Under the pieces are notes generated by a model. That model was not told the DNA's origin. It searched no databases and saw only the letters and a program-made list of their open reading frames with translations. Below are positions 1 to 12,700 of a stretch of 64,000 nt of DNA, one piece after another. Source of the DNA: Tyto alba (lineage: Eukaryota; Chordata; Aves; Strigiformes; Tytonidae); the NCBI RefSeq assembly GCF_018691265.1, contig NW_024881282.1:53141122-53205121 (forward strand), in the 5' to 3' direction. Within the stretch, counting starts at the first letter, position 1. Each line of letters opens with the position of its first letter. The translations under genes and the position numbers were made by a program.

Positions 1-3000
1 CTTTTGGTGTCTGGAACTACAAGTTCGCACCTCGTAAGGCTTTGCTCAGCTCTCCTCCCCCTGAGCGCATGTGATTGACTGCAGGTAAGCTGTAAATCAT
101 TGGCCTTTCAAAGTTTTAACACTGGACTCCTATATCAATGATGGATGGTCTCTAGAGACCTCACCTACTTTTCCTAAGAATAAACTTGTTTCCTTCTTGC
201 TGGCCAAACCCCCTCCCTCCAGAGGTGTCCTTGTGGTGTATCTGCAGTGAGTGGCTCCTGCCCTGGACTCTGGGCTGATGTTGGTTCCCGGGTGTCATTT
301 GGAGGAGCCACTGGAGCTGTTAGGAAGGGAAAGCAAGGTACGTGCACGCATGCAGCGGAGGAGCCATTATGGCCAGCGAGCAGCAGGAGCGGAGCAGCAC
401 CACGGAGTGCGTCCAAATAGGCCTGAAAAACTGGTGGGGAACTGCTGCCTGAGCACCTTTCATCACTGCATGTGCTGTGTGAGGCACTGGGCCCGGGTTT
501 TCAGCCGTGTCTGACTCTCTGAGGGCCTGTGAGGTTTTCCAGCCTGTCCCCACCTCCTTCCCCTTCGGAGGATCCCTCCAGGCCAGTCCTGCGGCATCTT
601 CCCAAGGGGAGGCCGGTCAGCCGGAGGGGGGGAACCACCATGCAGCTCGAAGTGCAAGCGGAGCCCGCGGAGGCAAACCAGCACGCAGCAGGAATCGCGG
701 CGATGGCTACTGTTTCAGGCTCACATTTTCTGGTGTTTATTATTCTTTGCATTCCTGATCATGTCTCCGTTATTGTTATTCTTTTCATGTGAAGGAGAAA
801 ATTTTGCTACTGAACCGCTGTTTGTGGTCCCTGCTGTGCATGCAGCTGCCCAGATCAGCACACTGCTGGTTTGCTGTGGATGAGCCGCTGGCCTGGCCAT
901 CCCCCTCACCTCTGTGTGATGTGCATAACCCAGACAAAATGGGATGACTGCCCCAAGGGAAGGCTGTCTCTGGATGCATCGTGTTCCTACAGGTCTCCTT
1001 TCTCAGGTGTTTCCAACCATTAGTGGTCAGAGAAAAGATGCTGGGCTAATCCGAGCAGCATGGCTATCCTTATCTTCCTGAAAACTCTCATCAAACATGC
1101 AGTCAATGAACACAAGCAAGGGTTGGGAGTTCACAAAAGGGAAAGCACAAGCCAAATGTAGAAACAGTTGCAAAAACTATTGAGTGCTGCTGTGCAGAGA
1201 GCACCCCTGTCCCTCCTGCTCCAGTATTCAAAGAATTAGGTGCTCCTCAAAAAACTTCCCCATGTCACCAGCAATTAAAAAATATCAGAAAATCAGCATG
1301 TGATAATGGAAAACCGTACACACTCTCGAGAGAAGGACAGGGCAAACGTTTCATGTAGCAGTCCTTCCTATCAGACCAACCGGGCTGCTGCTGACAAACC
1401 AGATGTGGAGGACTAAAGCCCAAGCACTGCTGTGGTTTGAGTGGTGTGTACATCCACCAGATCCCCTACTAACTGGTGCAAGCCATGAGCTGAGCACATA
1501 CAGGCTTGCAAAGCCTTTGGGCTGAGCCAACAAGCGGCTCCACACTGTGGAGCTGCAGATAATGCGCCGAGCTTCGGCCGGGGTTGCACAGCTGCATCCA
1601 TCCTGCCCGTTAGCATCACTTACTAGCCTAATTTTGGGGCCGTGTCATCACAACTACACCCTCCCCGTGGAGCTGGCTCAGAGTACAGGCCCAGAGAAGT
1701 CAGGTCTGCCAGCAATGACAGCACATGTTTTACCCCGGCTGGGATTTGAGCGTTCGCCCCCTTTTTGACAGCTCACTGTGCCAGCCGAGCCGCGGTGAAG
1801 CACACTGGAGGGCTCTTTGCTGGCGTCTCCCTCCTGCCGAGCCAGGCGGGGAGCAACCCCCGGGCTACCAAGTGAGTGGACAACATCACCACGGGTTGTG
1901 GCTTCCCGCTGGCACCAGGCAAGTCCATGAGCACTTTGAACACACAAAGGATGGGCAGAGAGCGGCACATCACGAAGCCTTTGATTTGCTGTTTAAAAAC
2001 AACCTAAAAAGCAGCACAGACACCAAGGAGTTTGCTTTCCCTCAAAACTTTTTGCACCTTTTGCTTGCATAGGTTGCTCCTTCCCTCCTCCCATCCTCTC
2101 CATCCACATGCATCAGCTCCCACGCCACCACCACAGCTGCCTGCTTGTTTGTGGTAAGCCAGCATGGTTTGATACGGTTTTATCAGACAAAGACTTGGAA
2201 ACACTTATGGTTCTTTTTAAACCTGTGGTGAGCCAGTAAGTGCTGTAAGCTGCTTGCAGGGTGAAGCACAGCTGAAATGGCATCCTGGAGGCTGGGGAAG
2301 TCTGGGCCTGAACATCAGCTAGCCTGACATGATCGCACACCACAAACCACTTCAGTGTCTTAAATCTCGTTAAATACCTCGTGTCGGACAAAGTCAGCCT
2401 GAACAAGCCACCGAGGCTTGGCTCTTCAGTGGGGAAGGGTGTGCAGAAGACAGAAGTACCCTTCACACGTGGACTTCCCACACGTGACCCTCCCCGAGGA
2501 GTACACCTTCCCAAGGATGCTGTCACCCGCGCACGGCAGTTTCTGGCTGCTTGAGAAACCAGTCGGCCAGCCGGTCCCTGCCGGCTGATGAGACACGGGC
2601 TGAGGGTGCTCACCTGGGACAACTGCACATCTCAAATCACTCGCAGGGCTCCATGACACCCCCCTGCCTCGAATGAATCTCCCGCCAACAAAAAGCGAAT
2701 AGAACCGGAGCAAAGAAGTGACAAGGATAGGGATCCATTAGGATGAATTTTTGTCTCTTCGTACCTCAGTGGAGCTGGTGTCCGATGAAGGCACTGGCTC
2801 CCGGCCACTCAGCCAGGTGTGACTGCTGCCGGTGGACAGGCGCCAGGTGCCTCATTGCAAGAAGGTCAAGGAAAGCTACAGAACAGTGACACCACTCACC
2901 TTATTTCTGTATGAGCAATTTCACTTGGTTTAAAATATACGTTGTGGAGGTTTGAAGCATTTTAAGTCTCTCTTGGATTTTGAACATGAACTTTTACCTG
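1..3000. other. Intergenic sequence downstream of TBC1D30, no gene recognised
   Basis: This stretch is moderately GC-rich compared with the introns. It holds overlapping short open frames on both strands, the longest being 171 codons on the minus strand at 2113-2628. None has a recognisable domain, splice context or conserved motif. In mammals the next gene in this direction is WIF1, but no WIF1 exon is visible. It may contain old decayed repeats or a noncoding RNA, which I cannot show. Confidence 0.5.
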
Positions 3001-3024
3001 AAGTGGAAGCATAAAGGGCTGCAT

Positions 3025-3030
3025 TTTATT
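3025..3030 (-). terminator. Candidate distal polyadenylation signal (AATAAA)
   Basis: This minus-strand AATAAA lies close to the point where AT-rich sequence gives way to GC-richer intergenic sequence. It would give a 3' UTR of about 2.9 kb. It is a motif match only. Confidence 0.25.
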
Positions 3031-4087
3031 TTTGCTTGAAATAACGTTTTGTTGCCTTTCTAGCAACCACCTATGTTCTCTTGAATGGATTCTGGTAGGA
3101 TTTTTGTTAAGTATACAAAATCATATTATCCCTAGCTGTAGCTGTGGATGAAACCAACTGTTTGCTGCCTGCCAACTCTGAAAAATTGATTTCTACCATC
3201 TACGATTTCCACCCCCAAAGTGTAGGCAATTTTGAATAATTTCAGAATAGCTTTGGATCCGTTTCCACTTGCAGGACTGTGAGTGTCCTCAAATCAGAAT
3301 CAAATGCCCATCCCTTAGGAGCTCCCACTTGAAGATGGTGAAACACATTGTCAGAAATAAAAGTCAATCTGACCATAATAAAATACTTTCTCAAAAAAAA
3401 ACCCTCTACGAATTTGAAAAAAACAAACAAACAAACAAAAAAAACAACAGAAAGGCCATTTAGCTGCACAGACGGGAGCATTAGTACAAGGAAGCCTCAA
3501 GGAGAACAACATGCAGGTTTATGAAGCAGAGACTCCCATCAACATGCTTCCCAACGTCCTCAGTGCTGCAGTGCCACTCTTGGAAGCACAGATGCATCAC
3601 CGGACCTCATCCGCTGAGGAAATTCTTCAGGGAAGAAGAATTGGAAACTTCTCTGGAGTTTCCTGGTTCCCTGGCCCTCACCTTGATGTTCCACCTCAGT
3701 ACCAAGTGATGAAGCTGCCACTGCGGTACGCTCAACGGGCAGAACATCCTTTGAGGCACTGAACAGCTAAAATGACGTTCCATTTTCTCACCTAGCGGTA
3801 CTTAAAGAAAATTTCCTGCAGCAAACATCTAACTAACACACCGAGTTGCCGTGGTTCCTTCACCTCAATCCTAAGTGTCCAAGTAGAGTACAAGACCTTC
3901 AGAGCATGCTCATCAGTTATTGATTAGGTCTGAATTGCTAGAATTAGTATTCTATTGGCATTTCTTTTCCCAGATCAATATCCGTGCAGAGCTTGCTAAT
4001 TTTACATTACTTAATCACATCTTAATGTGTTGAAAATTCATGCACATACTTGCAACATTTTAGCAGTTTTTGCAGAATGACAGTCCT

Positions 4088-4093
4088 TTTATT
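4088..4093 (-). terminator. Candidate polyadenylation signal (AATAAA, minus strand)
   Basis: TTTATT on the plus strand reads AATAAA on the minus strand, about 1.87 kb after the TBC1D30 stop. Other candidates are at 5706-5711 and 3025-3030. Which one is used cannot be told from sequence. Confidence 0.3.
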
Positions 4094-5705
4094 TTTACTG
4101 GTTCAGTATACAGCTTCAGTGTAACACATGGCTAAGAAAAAACGGGGAGAATGATTCACAGTAATATTTTGATAAGTCCATTTCTTCTAAATCAAGGCAG
4201 AAACAATTCTCATACAGTCTGTGATCAGTGACTAAATTCTACATTATTTTAAATTTACTTAGCACTATAATCAATCATTAGTGACAATACTACTATAACC
4301 TGAAAATAAGTCAGGGGCGAGATCTGCTCTACATCTGGTTTATATTTGTAGTGTTCATACTTTCATATTATTTTTATACACATACATTGGTATAAAGCAA
4401 CAAAATAAAACTGTCCCCACAACAATAAACAGGGTATATTGTACAGCTTATAAATTATGGTATACCGTAAAATTGATATCACATAAGATATCACAGGTTA
4501 TGGGATACATTAATAAACAGACAATGATATATTAATTTGAAAATTTAACAAAGAATTTTAAAAGAGGAAGTAAAATATTACATACCATGGGGCTGATTCG
4601 CTTTACTGCTGTTACTCCAGTTTAAAATAATGACACTCATGTTGTGGGAAACTTGGAAGCAATAAGGTCACGAATCACAGTTAATACATACAGTTAGGCA
4701 GAGATGTAACATTTTAAGAGCAAATCAAGTTTCTTGGAGTGCTTGATTTTGCAACCCTGAAGTTGAAATATCCAACATTTAGTTTCTCTGTCTGCCTGTT
4801 TAATATATAGAGAAAAAAATGTACTTGTCTTATGGTTCTCACCAGCTTTTGTTTTTGATTGAGAAGTAAATACTCAGCTTGTTGCTTTGCCCTTGCTCTT
4901 CCACACCAAACCAGAAGGAAGCCCTGGAAGCCCAGGATAGTTCCATGGGTCCATCCCACTTACAAGTGGCTGATGCGTTGGCTTCTAATGGTAAGTGGCA
5001 CCCTAAGTAGCTAATCACTCTATTTATAGAATTTAAAACCCTAAACTATTTTGGAACGTTCATATATTTTACCTACTGCTAAACTGGCAAATATGATTTA
5101 ATTACAAGTCTATAATCTAGATAATAGGTTTTAAAACCACTGATGCCAAGATGTGCCATATATTCATACAACTACACCTATAGTTGTACCCAATTCCTGA
5201 TTTTGCAGTGCTGCAACTTTCCAGCAGTAACAGAAATATGTGTTATGTACATAAGTAACAGGAAAGGAGCAAACCAGTGTTGCGGATGGACTTTTGTCTG
5301 CTATTCTCACACTCACTGATTACATTTATATTAAAAACAGTAGCAGCAGAGAACTGCTGTGGAAAGAGAAGCACAAAATGCTGCTCAGGAACGTCTGAAG
5401 CCGGGTGGCCTCAGGAGGTAAGTGGTAATGTCAGACACAAAGTGGTATTTTTGATTGCTGGGGCTGCTTGTGCTTCTGTTAGTCATGGCTTCTCCAGCTC
5501 CTCATAGAGCATGACGAGGTCTAATGGGGAAGCTACCTAATAGTCAGAAAAACTGTTACACGTATCTGCTGCAGCAGATAATTTGTCCTTCAAGTTTTGG
5601 AGACAAGAGGCAGCCGTGGGGGGGGCTGAGGGGTTAAAGGCAGCCAGTGACTTTATGTCTGAGTTACATTTAAAGAAACAATATGCTTCACAGTGAAAAT
5701 CAATG

Positions 5706-5711
5706 TTTATT
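5706..5711 (-). terminator. Candidate proximal polyadenylation signal (AATAAA)
   Basis: This is the first AATAAA on the minus strand after the TBC1D30 stop codon, about 250 nt downstream. If used, it would give a short 3' UTR. It is a plain six-base match and may occur by chance. Confidence 0.25.
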
Positions 5712-5870
5712 TTACCACAGAACCATCAGAATCGAAAACAGGGTGCCAGAGTGCATCTTCACTAATCTATCCCATAAGAACACGGGAGCACAATTTTCAA
5801 AACCACGTATTTATACATCCGGTAACCACTTTTGTCCCTGTTACTTAATTAAAGATCATAAATGCTTTGG

Positions 5871-5903
5871 GACACACACACACATTAAAAAAAAAAAAAA
5901 AAA
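5871..5903. repeat. (AC)n microsatellite joined to poly(A)
   Basis: A run of AC repeats is followed by TT and an unbroken run of 17 A. It lies within the probable TBC1D30 3' UTR, just after the stop codon on the minus strand, where it would appear as poly(U) followed by UG repeats in the mRNA. Confidence 0.85.
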
Positions 5904-5957
5904 GGTAATACAACTTTTTTGTTACTGTCAGAAATAGAAAGTGCCAGGCAGTGCACA

Positions 5958-6739
5958 TCATCGTTTCCTGGTCCCAGTGTTGCCACTGGCAGATTTATTG
6001 AAACTTCTACTCATTTGTGGGAAGTGTACAGTTGGCGTTCTTTCGGTGGGGCCATACAGCCCTAAATTCCTGGCTGTAGCTGACTTTCGAAGGGGCTTGA
6101 CACTGGGAAAAGGATTGAAGACTTGCAGCTTTGGGTTCGCAGGCTGGGGAGATTTCGCCCCGTTTCCACTGTCACTGGAGGAACTGGAGGACTCTGATAA
6201 ACGTGGCTGGCTGGACTGATGGGATGTTGACTCAGCATCGGTTTTGTTGTCTGAAGTGAGTTCCAGTGCTTCCAGTTTTAGCTGAACCACTGCCATGTTT
6301 GTACTGCTGTCTGTGGAGACTGGCTCAGACGACTGCTGGTCAGCTTTCCGAGCAGTCCTGTCATCCAAACCACCTCCTCCTCCTTCTCCAAATGCAGAAT
6401 GTTTGGAACTCTCCTCCTTAGCACCAGGACTATTTGTTTTACAGCTCTCGCTCTGCTCATCTATTAGTCCTATGGTGTCCCCATAGCCCAGCTGGCCTTT
6501 GGCCCTAGCAATATTCTTTCGATGAACTCGTATGTGAGTGCGCCACGGAGAGTTCAGTTTTGTTTTAAGATCTTCTTGGGGAATGGGAGACATCTTCCCT
6601 GTAGCATGACTTGGGATGTGAATAACAGCATTTTTGAGAGACCTGTTATTCAATTTCATCTTCTTTCCTAAAAGGAGGTGGTTTATCACTGGGGAATGGT
6701 TTACCTGAGAAGGGAGGAGGCTGGTAACTGGCCCTTTGT
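5958..6739 (-). CDS. TBC1D30: TBC1D30 last coding exon 13
   Basis: This 782-nt exon opens at a TTTCAG acceptor with DKGPVTSLLPSQVNHSPVIN and ends at TGA (5960-5958). Conserved blocks are INHLLLGKKMK, KTKLNSPWRTHIRVH, the run VFNPFPSVKPLRKSATARNL, and YGPTERTPTVHFPQMSRSF at the end. The middle, rich in Ser, Gly, Asp and Glu, is poorly conserved and probably disordered. The family's C-terminal region has no assigned catalytic role that I know of. Confidence 0.95.
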
Positions 6740-9700
6740 CTGAAAGAAAGTGTTTAAAAAGAAACACAGTATTGTTAGAGAACAAAACAAATTAATGTTT
6801 TAAGGATTCACCACCAAATTTGACGCCTTTCTTGAGGTAAAGCAAAGGTTTGTAGAACTGACTGCTATTAAAAAAAAAAAAACAAAAACAACAAACAACC
6901 ACCCCCACTGACTTTCTCTTACATCTTGGGAGTCAAACACAAAGCTGTAAACTTTTCAGTAAAGATTTCATGTTTCTTACTTATGGGTAATTCCTGAGCC
7001 AGGAGTACAATGAAAATAAATCATAACAAAAATAGCTTCTCAGTTTTTAGAATTGCACTCTAACTGATAGTTTAACATTAATATTGGCTTCTGATCTTTC
7101 CCCTCTTCTTCATTTCTCTTCCAACCATGAGAGGCAATTCAGCTCCTGTATGAGGTCAGTCAAATAAGCCTCTCCATGAGGCTTGTGTGACTAGAGAATG
7201 AACCAATGTATTTTTAATGGATGAACTACACCAACTCTTTTCTACTAGGTCCTCTTATTAAACCAGAGCAGTAGACTCAGAATTAGGTAATTAGATGACA
7301 GTTTGATTAAACCATAAACCCAGTCCCGCATCACGATTAGTAAGGTTAGATAGGTTTGTATTTGGGGTTAGAGGTTGGCAGTCCTTGGGAATCAACATTT
7401 TACTGTTTGCACTGTTTCTGCTGGCTATAGCCTTTGTTCAAAGAAAATATCTTGCCAATATTAAAAATACTAATCATAATCATAATAATACATTTCCTTA
7501 TGAATGATGTTAATGACAAATTGCAGCTCTACGTATTAAAATGCTCCTGCTAGGACAAGTTTAGACAATCTAGAAGAGGAATAAAAGTTCACCCCAGTGA
7601 CCCATCTGCATCCTTCAGTTCTGACTCAGAAAGACGACACCTAAGTGGGGAGGAACGAGTGGGTGGGCTGCGTTCAGCTGGGCTGTACATGCTAACCCCC
7701 ACACTGTTTAGTTTGCCCACTGGGGAAACAGACTCTGTAACGTGGATTCCTAAGTAACAGACTGATGTGCAGCTCAATCCTCACAGCAGTATCATGGCTA
7801 GGTAAACTGTCAGACACAATGGAACGTCTAAGCCTGTTCATCTGTGTAATTTGCCATGCCCAGATAATGTGGAGCAGCTATGAATCTACCTGCCACTTGG
7901 TCTGAAGCGTACTCAACTCCTCGTTTCACTTTTTCCAGTGCATCAGCATGTCAAGTCCAAGAATGCCAAAGATTTAAAGGTTTTAATCAGAGAGATCAAC
8001 ACAATCCACCCAGAGAACAAAGACACTTTTAAATACCATTGTTCAGCTGGTCCCTGGGACCTAAAAAAATCCCAGGGTCATCATCTTCAGATCCTGACAA
8101 AAGAAGAAAAAACATCACCTTCTCATTTACAATCAGGTACCCACTTTACTACTAACGTGTGATATATTCCATCAGTCTCTCTTGTTTCGTTTATTTCATT
8201 AAATGTTAAAGAATATTATTTGCCTTGTCCCCGGTGATGAAGTTAGCTTGTACTGTACCGGTAAAAGAAGTGTGTTTTGATATGTTACCTGCTCTTATAT
8301 ACACATGGTGAACCTGCTGTTGCTGCTTCTTCTTTATCCTGGAGTATTGCTTTTTCAGTGCATTAATATCAGTGGTCATACGCTCCATCATCATGCTGTT
8401 AAAAGCGGCATGATACTCGCTTCGGCAAGAGTCTATTGCTCCTGGACTTAATTCTGCAATGTTACTGGAACCCAGACTTTGCTCTTCGTTCTGATCTGCA
8501 TGGAGTGGGAATAAAGTGGAGATGAGGAGTAAATTGGCATGCTCAAGAGTTCTGTAAATTATCTACAGGGGAAATCTACGTCTGATTTCTATTGCCTTAT
8601 TTAACTGTAGTCTTCAATTGAAAATTTATTACAATATGCATATTTAACAAGGCTGCACTATTTATAATAAGTAGTATTACATTTCTAGAACTCCTGATTA
8701 AGAATAGCAAGGGTTGAGGGGAGTTTAAAGAGTACGAAAGCCAATTAACATCACAATGCAAAGTTATAAGCACAGTTTTTCAATTATGCAAAAGTACACC
8801 AAACCATAACTAAAGTAATTCAGAAACTGATTATTAAAGACACTCAGTTGGACAAAGAGGAGGCTAACAATGCAAGTTATAAAACACATTACAGTCAAGC
8901 AGGCATGAGATTAAACAACCCACCTAGTGAGAGCAGCGAGAAGCATCAAGAAACAATTACAGCACCACAGGGAGGAAACTGCTAGTAGCAACAAAAGGTT
9001 TAGGCACAGAGCAGCTGAGGATCAGGCAGCTTGAGAGGGTCTCTGATCAACTGCCATGCAATTTATTTTCACAGCTGCTCCTGATGCACCACCAAACTGG
9101 CACTCCAGGGTCAAGGGGCTAATTCTTTTTCAAGTGATGTCTGTTTGTCTTTGGCTTAGTTTGCAACAGCAGTTTGATGTTCTGACTATGTGCTAGCTTG
9201 AAGCAACTGTTAGAGACTTACAGTCCCTCGGGAAGGGAAAAGCAAAACACCATGGTGATCAAGAGGAAAACTGCAGCTTACAGGTCTCAGCAAAACCAAG
9301 CCACAAGAATGCTGATGTGTAATCAGCTAACAGCAACTGCGACATCAATCCGGGTTTTTTTTTGTGGGGAAGGTGGGGATGGGTTGGGGATAAATAACTA
9401 CAGCCTCTCCCGGGATATGACAAAATCCCTGTTGATCCAATACCATTTCGTAAAGGCGGCTGCAAGTTAACAAATAATCTGCTTTTCCTGTATGAATCAG
9501 GATTTTGTTCTGCTTGTAGAGGTTGCACAGGTAAACATGCAACTCTATCAGAAATTTTATTTCAACATGAAGGGATTGGAAAAATAGTGACATTTTTTCA
9601 GAATACCCTAACACATACCCAGTTTTTTTAAAAAATGTGAATATACCCAAAACATACAACAGTCTGAAAGCTTGGCCAAAAGGGCCTGCAGAATTCACTC

Positions 9701-12700
9701 ACTGCTGATGGCATATGCATGGCTAATACTGGAAGCTAATAAAGGTCAAGATTATTTATTACACGTGCACTCTTCAGAAAATGCTGACTACCTAACAACT
9801 GTCTTGGAAATAAGCATGGATTTAGGGGGGGCTTTTTTCCACACACGTGCTTCTTTTTTTGGGGGTGGGCAACACCATAGGGTTGTTTTTTTAACTGTAG
9901 TCAAATCCTTAACTCACACAGTCATTTACTGCATACATACAGCTTTCAAACTTGATTTTGAAGACATCTTCATGGACCGTAGAGCAAGTCATTTAGCACC
10001 TGCTGTAATCTCTACGTGAATACAAAATACAATTTTCATAGCAGCTTTCACAGAGGAAGCTGCAGATGACTTCTGCAAGGTCGTGCAGATTTAACTATGT
10101 TTTCCAGAATGAACAGAAGCACTATTACCTTTCATCTGTTTTTGGTATTTTTGTAGCTCTGGTGCCAAAAACCCACTTAGCGGTCCAAGACAGCCAATTG
10201 CATTGGCAATTGAGTCTTCATCATCTAGGTCATTCTCCTCGTCACTGTCTCTGGTTCTGCCCAACCTTCTGTCAAATGAGAACATAAGAGAAAGAAGAGA
10301 CAGACGTTCTTAAGTATGACCGTTACCAAACATCTTTATTTTCTTTAGGAGCATACAAGGGAGGATGTCACCTGTCTTTTCACTATCTGCGTAGGGTAAC
10401 CAATAACTCTATATGCCATAAGCAGTGCATTTCAAACTTACCCTGAAAGTGAAGTTGATTTTACTGCTGCAGGGAAAGGAGTAATGTTGTATGTGTATTT
10501 CTCTCTTAATTCTGCCAGTTGTGGGAAGGGAAACTGAGCCATGGTATAAACAGTCTAGGGGGAAAGAAAAAAAAAATATACAGCTTTTAAAAAGTTTTAC
10601 TTTAACTAACAGTCCCACGGAAGATTTCTCCATGAACAGACTTTCACAGTCTTGCAGGATTAAATGCTGCACATTCTCATGTGCTGTAAGAAAAATGGAA
10701 ATGGTTTAGTTTTATGATTCAGTTGGTATTTCCTGTAAGAAAAATAAAGACTGACTCACTAGACAAACATATGGTTCAGAGTAAAAAAAAAGAAAAAAAA
10801 AATGGAACTGATAACGTGAGATGTAGGGTCTTTTTCAACTCCTATAATTATTTAATAATCACTGTCAATCCTCTCTTTGTCAGTACACTGGAAATCCTCC
10901 TCTTTCTCCAAATATGATTTCACTTAGATGAATGCATTACTGAGGTTTTGGGGATCTTCCAGAAGACCTACATTTAGGCTCAAGTATTCAACAAGGTATT
11001 GACACTAGCATAAACAGGAAGGAGCAGATCTTCACTGGATGTGGACTGTTAACAGATCCTTTACTTCACCTGAGCAGCCTCAAGAGCTTGTGTGAAGGAA
11101 ATCAATCAAAAGTTATGGTGACAGGGGAAGGACCCAACATCCAGCTAACTCTTCTCCTCTGGGTTTCTAGTTTTGACTGTTGTTTTGTGGTGGGGATTTT
11201 TGTTTCTTTTTTTGTTTGTTTGTGTTTTTTGTTTTTTTTTTTTTTGTTTGTTATTTTGGAGGGGGGGTGGCGGGAGGAGGGAGGGTAGTGGTGGTTGGAT
11301 TTTTTTAAAAGAAATTTGTTCTATGGTGAACAAAGAAACCTCTCTGCAACTCTACATGTAGTCCCTAGAATTTAAAACAAGGTCAGTTAAAGAAGATAAA
11401 TAGTTGCAGATGCATTTGCTTTCAGCATTATTTTTATTCTGTAATAACGGAACATGTGTCACCAGTCAACCTGGCACAAAGACACATCATATGCCTTGCA
11501 ATATCACTGCTGACTTGTTCCTACCTATTTTAGCTGCCTTTTTTTTTTTTCCCCTGCTTTTATACACTTACAGGCATTCAGAACTTCAAATAACTGACAC
11601 ACAATTCATTGAGAGTCTCAATGTCAAAAGTAAAATGAAGCAAATAGCCAAAATATAATTTCCCATAGTTTCTCTGAAATATTATAGCTTTTCCCTACCT
11701 TGAAAATTAAATATTTTCCTGAAAGATAGCAACGTAAAAATGTTTCATTACCTATGACAGGAAATCTTTACTTTTTCTTTTTCTTCCTGTGCTATTAAGT
11801 CAGTGACATTATCATCTGAAGGCAAGTGGCCTCAATTAAATTAAAGGAAATTTTGAACAATTTCTACATAATGCATTCTTGAACTGTGCCCTGTCTGTGC
11901 TAAATACACTAAGGAGAATTGCAAACATTAATTCAGTACTAGACCTTTCCTGACAGAAGAAGGAACAAAAAAAAAAAAAGTTTCACTAAGAGCAATGATG
12001 TGAGCAGTGAGGAGCAGGAAGGACACTCCTGGCTAGATCAGGCACAGGGCAACAGTGCAGCTCAATAGGCTTCTGTGTGAAAATGCTTTTACAGCTCGAG
12101 CCATGCACAGACTCTAAGGCAAAGAGAATGCCTACAAAAACCCAGAGCATGAACTGAAGCTTTGCCACTCCATGAAACTACAATGCTACTGTGAAAGACA
12201 AATATCCTCTAGGGCCTGAACTGCCATATTCCGGCAGTTTACCAGACGAAGGAATTTTATGATCTGGAGAAACACCTACCTCCGGCCCAATGTGTCTGCT
12301 GGTTTGTTTGATCTCCACCACACTTTCCTGGGTTTTTTTCCCCATGTGTCTCAACCCTCTCCCTTCATAGGGAAGGAGGTGTGTCTGGAATTTATTTCTA
12401 CTCTTTATGTCAACAGCCTTTTCAGGTAACCTGTTCCATATGCTAGTTACCCTTTAAGTGAAACAGTTGACTGAGTCCTCCATTTACTCCTTGCACCTAC
12501 TGGTTTAGATTACTCTTTTAGCTTTTGCCTGTCTCCAATCTGTGCCTCTTCCAGATCCTGTGCAATTTCTTTCATTTAGCATACACGGTTTTAGCTTAAT
12601 TACTTGTTATCAGATTATAACTGGAGATCTCTCTTGCCACCTGGGTAAGAGATCCACAAACAAATTTTATGCTGATTCAAGGTCCATTGGAAATTTAAAA

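Larger units (their letters stand above)
3025..5957 (-). other. TBC1D30: Probable TBC1D30 3' untranslated region
   Basis: Sequence beyond the stop codon is AT-rich and has no conserved reading frame. Minus-strand AATAAA signals occur at 5706-5711, 4088-4093 and 3025-3030, so the true end could be any of these. I place the outer limit at the farthest one because the base composition changes there to the GC-richer intergenic sequence. The extent is inferred; transcript data are needed. A short (AC)n run next to poly(A) lies at 5871-5903. Confidence 0.4.

Noticed and set aside
2113..2628. 171-codon minus-strand open frame in the 3' intergenic region
   Set aside because: No recognisable motif, no start context or splice support, and other frames overlap it. 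Chance cannot be excluded.
3421..3445. AAAC repeats as a CRISPR-like or regulatory array
   Set aside because: It is a short simple-sequence run without spacers, in a eukaryotic genome.
5993..5998. TTTATT (AATAAA on the minus strand) as a polyadenylation signal
   Set aside because: It lies inside the coding part of TBC1D30 exon 13, before the stop codon.
6278..6486. Open frames on other frames and strand over TBC1D30 exon 13
   Set aside because: They are shadows of the real coding exon, which continues in phase from exon 12.
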